A stretch of 56,992 nucleotides of DNA from Dehalococcoidia bacterium (GTDB taxonomy: Bacteria > Chloroflexota > Dehalococcoidia > Dehalococcoidales > JAUXAP01): assembly GCA_030619865.1 (NCBI GenBank), contig JAUXAP010000004.1, positions 1-56,992 of the forward strand, read 5' to 3'. Shown one piece after another: positions 56,815 to 56,992 of the stretch. Numbering within the stretch: the first letter of the stretch is position 1; the number at the start of each line of letters is the position of its first letter. A model generated the notes under the pieces. The model did no database searches. It saw only the letters and a list, made by a program, of their open reading frames with translations, and was not told the origin of the DNA. The translations under genes were made by a program, and so were the position numbers.

Positions 56815-56992
56815 TTATCTGACTCTGGGAAACAATACGTCTTGGTTATCCACGCTTTTTATTTTGAAGTTTAAGAAATCCAGTTGGTATTTCTCAATTA
56901 GTCCTTCGTCAGCAAAGCTAAAGTATCTGTTGCCACCTATTATGATATGGTCTAACACCTTAATCTGAATAATCTCCCCGACAAAGACTAGG
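56815..56992 (-). CDS. radC: RadC-family JAB-domain protein, C-terminal part (cut by window edge)
   Basis: Not complete: the gene enters from the right edge and ends at TAA 56815. The visible 58 residues read GEIIQIKVLDHIIIGGNRYFS-FADEGLIE, the standard C-terminal end of RadC (JAMM/JAB) proteins. The metal-binding HxHPxGxPxPS region is outside. The last 25 residues after FADEGLIE are a normal variable tail. Named RadC by family; a DNA-repair role is not established. Confidence 0.85.
   Translation of the reverse strand, partial: LVFVGEIIQIKVLDHIIIGGNRYFSFADEGLIEKYQLDFLNFKIKSVDNQDVLFPRVR

Overview
The window reads as a chromosomal segment of an anaerobic bacterium, most likely a Dehalococcoidia-like member of the Chloroflexota. 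This is an inference from the mix of genes: an archaeal-type phosphoglycerate-mutase-like protein next to aspartate kinase, DUF1464, several radical SAM proteins, an iron-sulfur flavoprotein, and SipW/TasA-like and exosortase/archaeosortase-type surface systems. No 16S gene is present to settle it. Three tRNA genes (Glu-TTC, Pro-CGG, Asp-GTC) are present. TTG and GTG starts are frequent.

Layout. 1-5.4 kb: end of a radical SAM gene, an RCK potassium channel, argC, a DUF1464/radical SAM pair and a VTT membrane protein. 5.4-9.5 kb: tRNA-Glu, a HIT hydrolase, then a small accessory island (6105-7582) bounded by a perfect 15-bp inverted repeat and carrying a transposase remnant plus a Panacea-type toxin-antitoxin-like pair, then a TIGR03960-type radical SAM protein. 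9.5-23.4 kb: housekeeping core. gyrA, a TPR protein, lysC and a probable homoserine kinase of the phosphoglycerate-mutase family lie on the minus strand, followed by tRNA-Pro, mazG, a mini SNase-like gene and fmt. dnaA, obgE, nadD and a flavoprotein lie on the plus strand, then rpsR-ssb-rpsF on the minus strand and tRNA-Asp. The strand switch around dnaA makes this a candidate replication-origin region.

23.5-33.1 kb: a minus-strand surface-glycan region with GH38 alpha-mannosidase, two GT2 glycosyltransferases, a GH130 phosphorylase, a Wzx-like flippase, an exosortase/archaeosortase-family protein with an adjoining membrane protein, and a CPBP protease. 33.2-35 kb: fur with a clear Fur box and promoter and a 44-residue downstream ORF, then a truncated subtilase. 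35-38.8 kb: a stand-alone pyruvate kinase C-terminal-domain protein, a Cys-containing small protein, an acyl-CoA carboxylase carboxyltransferase and threonine aldolase. 38.8-45.2 kb: an NHL beta-propeller gene facing a six-gene sugar-acid/glycerate operon (HpcH/HpaI aldolase, hydroxypyruvate isomerase, tartronate semialdehyde reductase, cyclophilin-like protein, glycerate 2-kinase, DHDPS-family aldolase). 45.3-49 kb: rplY, then a SipW/TasA-like fibre cluster. 49-57 kb: M16 peptidase, groES-groEL under a perfect CIRCE, amidohydrolase, thpR, cupin, zinc ribbon, comF, hpf, ogt and the end of radC.

Most unusual points: two otherwise intact genes, fmt and one tasA-like gene, are each split by a single in-frame TAG with clear homology continuing after it, although TAG is an ordinary stop for many neighbours. 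The TA-like island has its own consensus promoters and paired inverted ends. A 36-bp element (30/36 identical) lies upstream of both the sipW operon and the first tasA-like gene. An exosortase sits inside a mannose-type glycan cluster.
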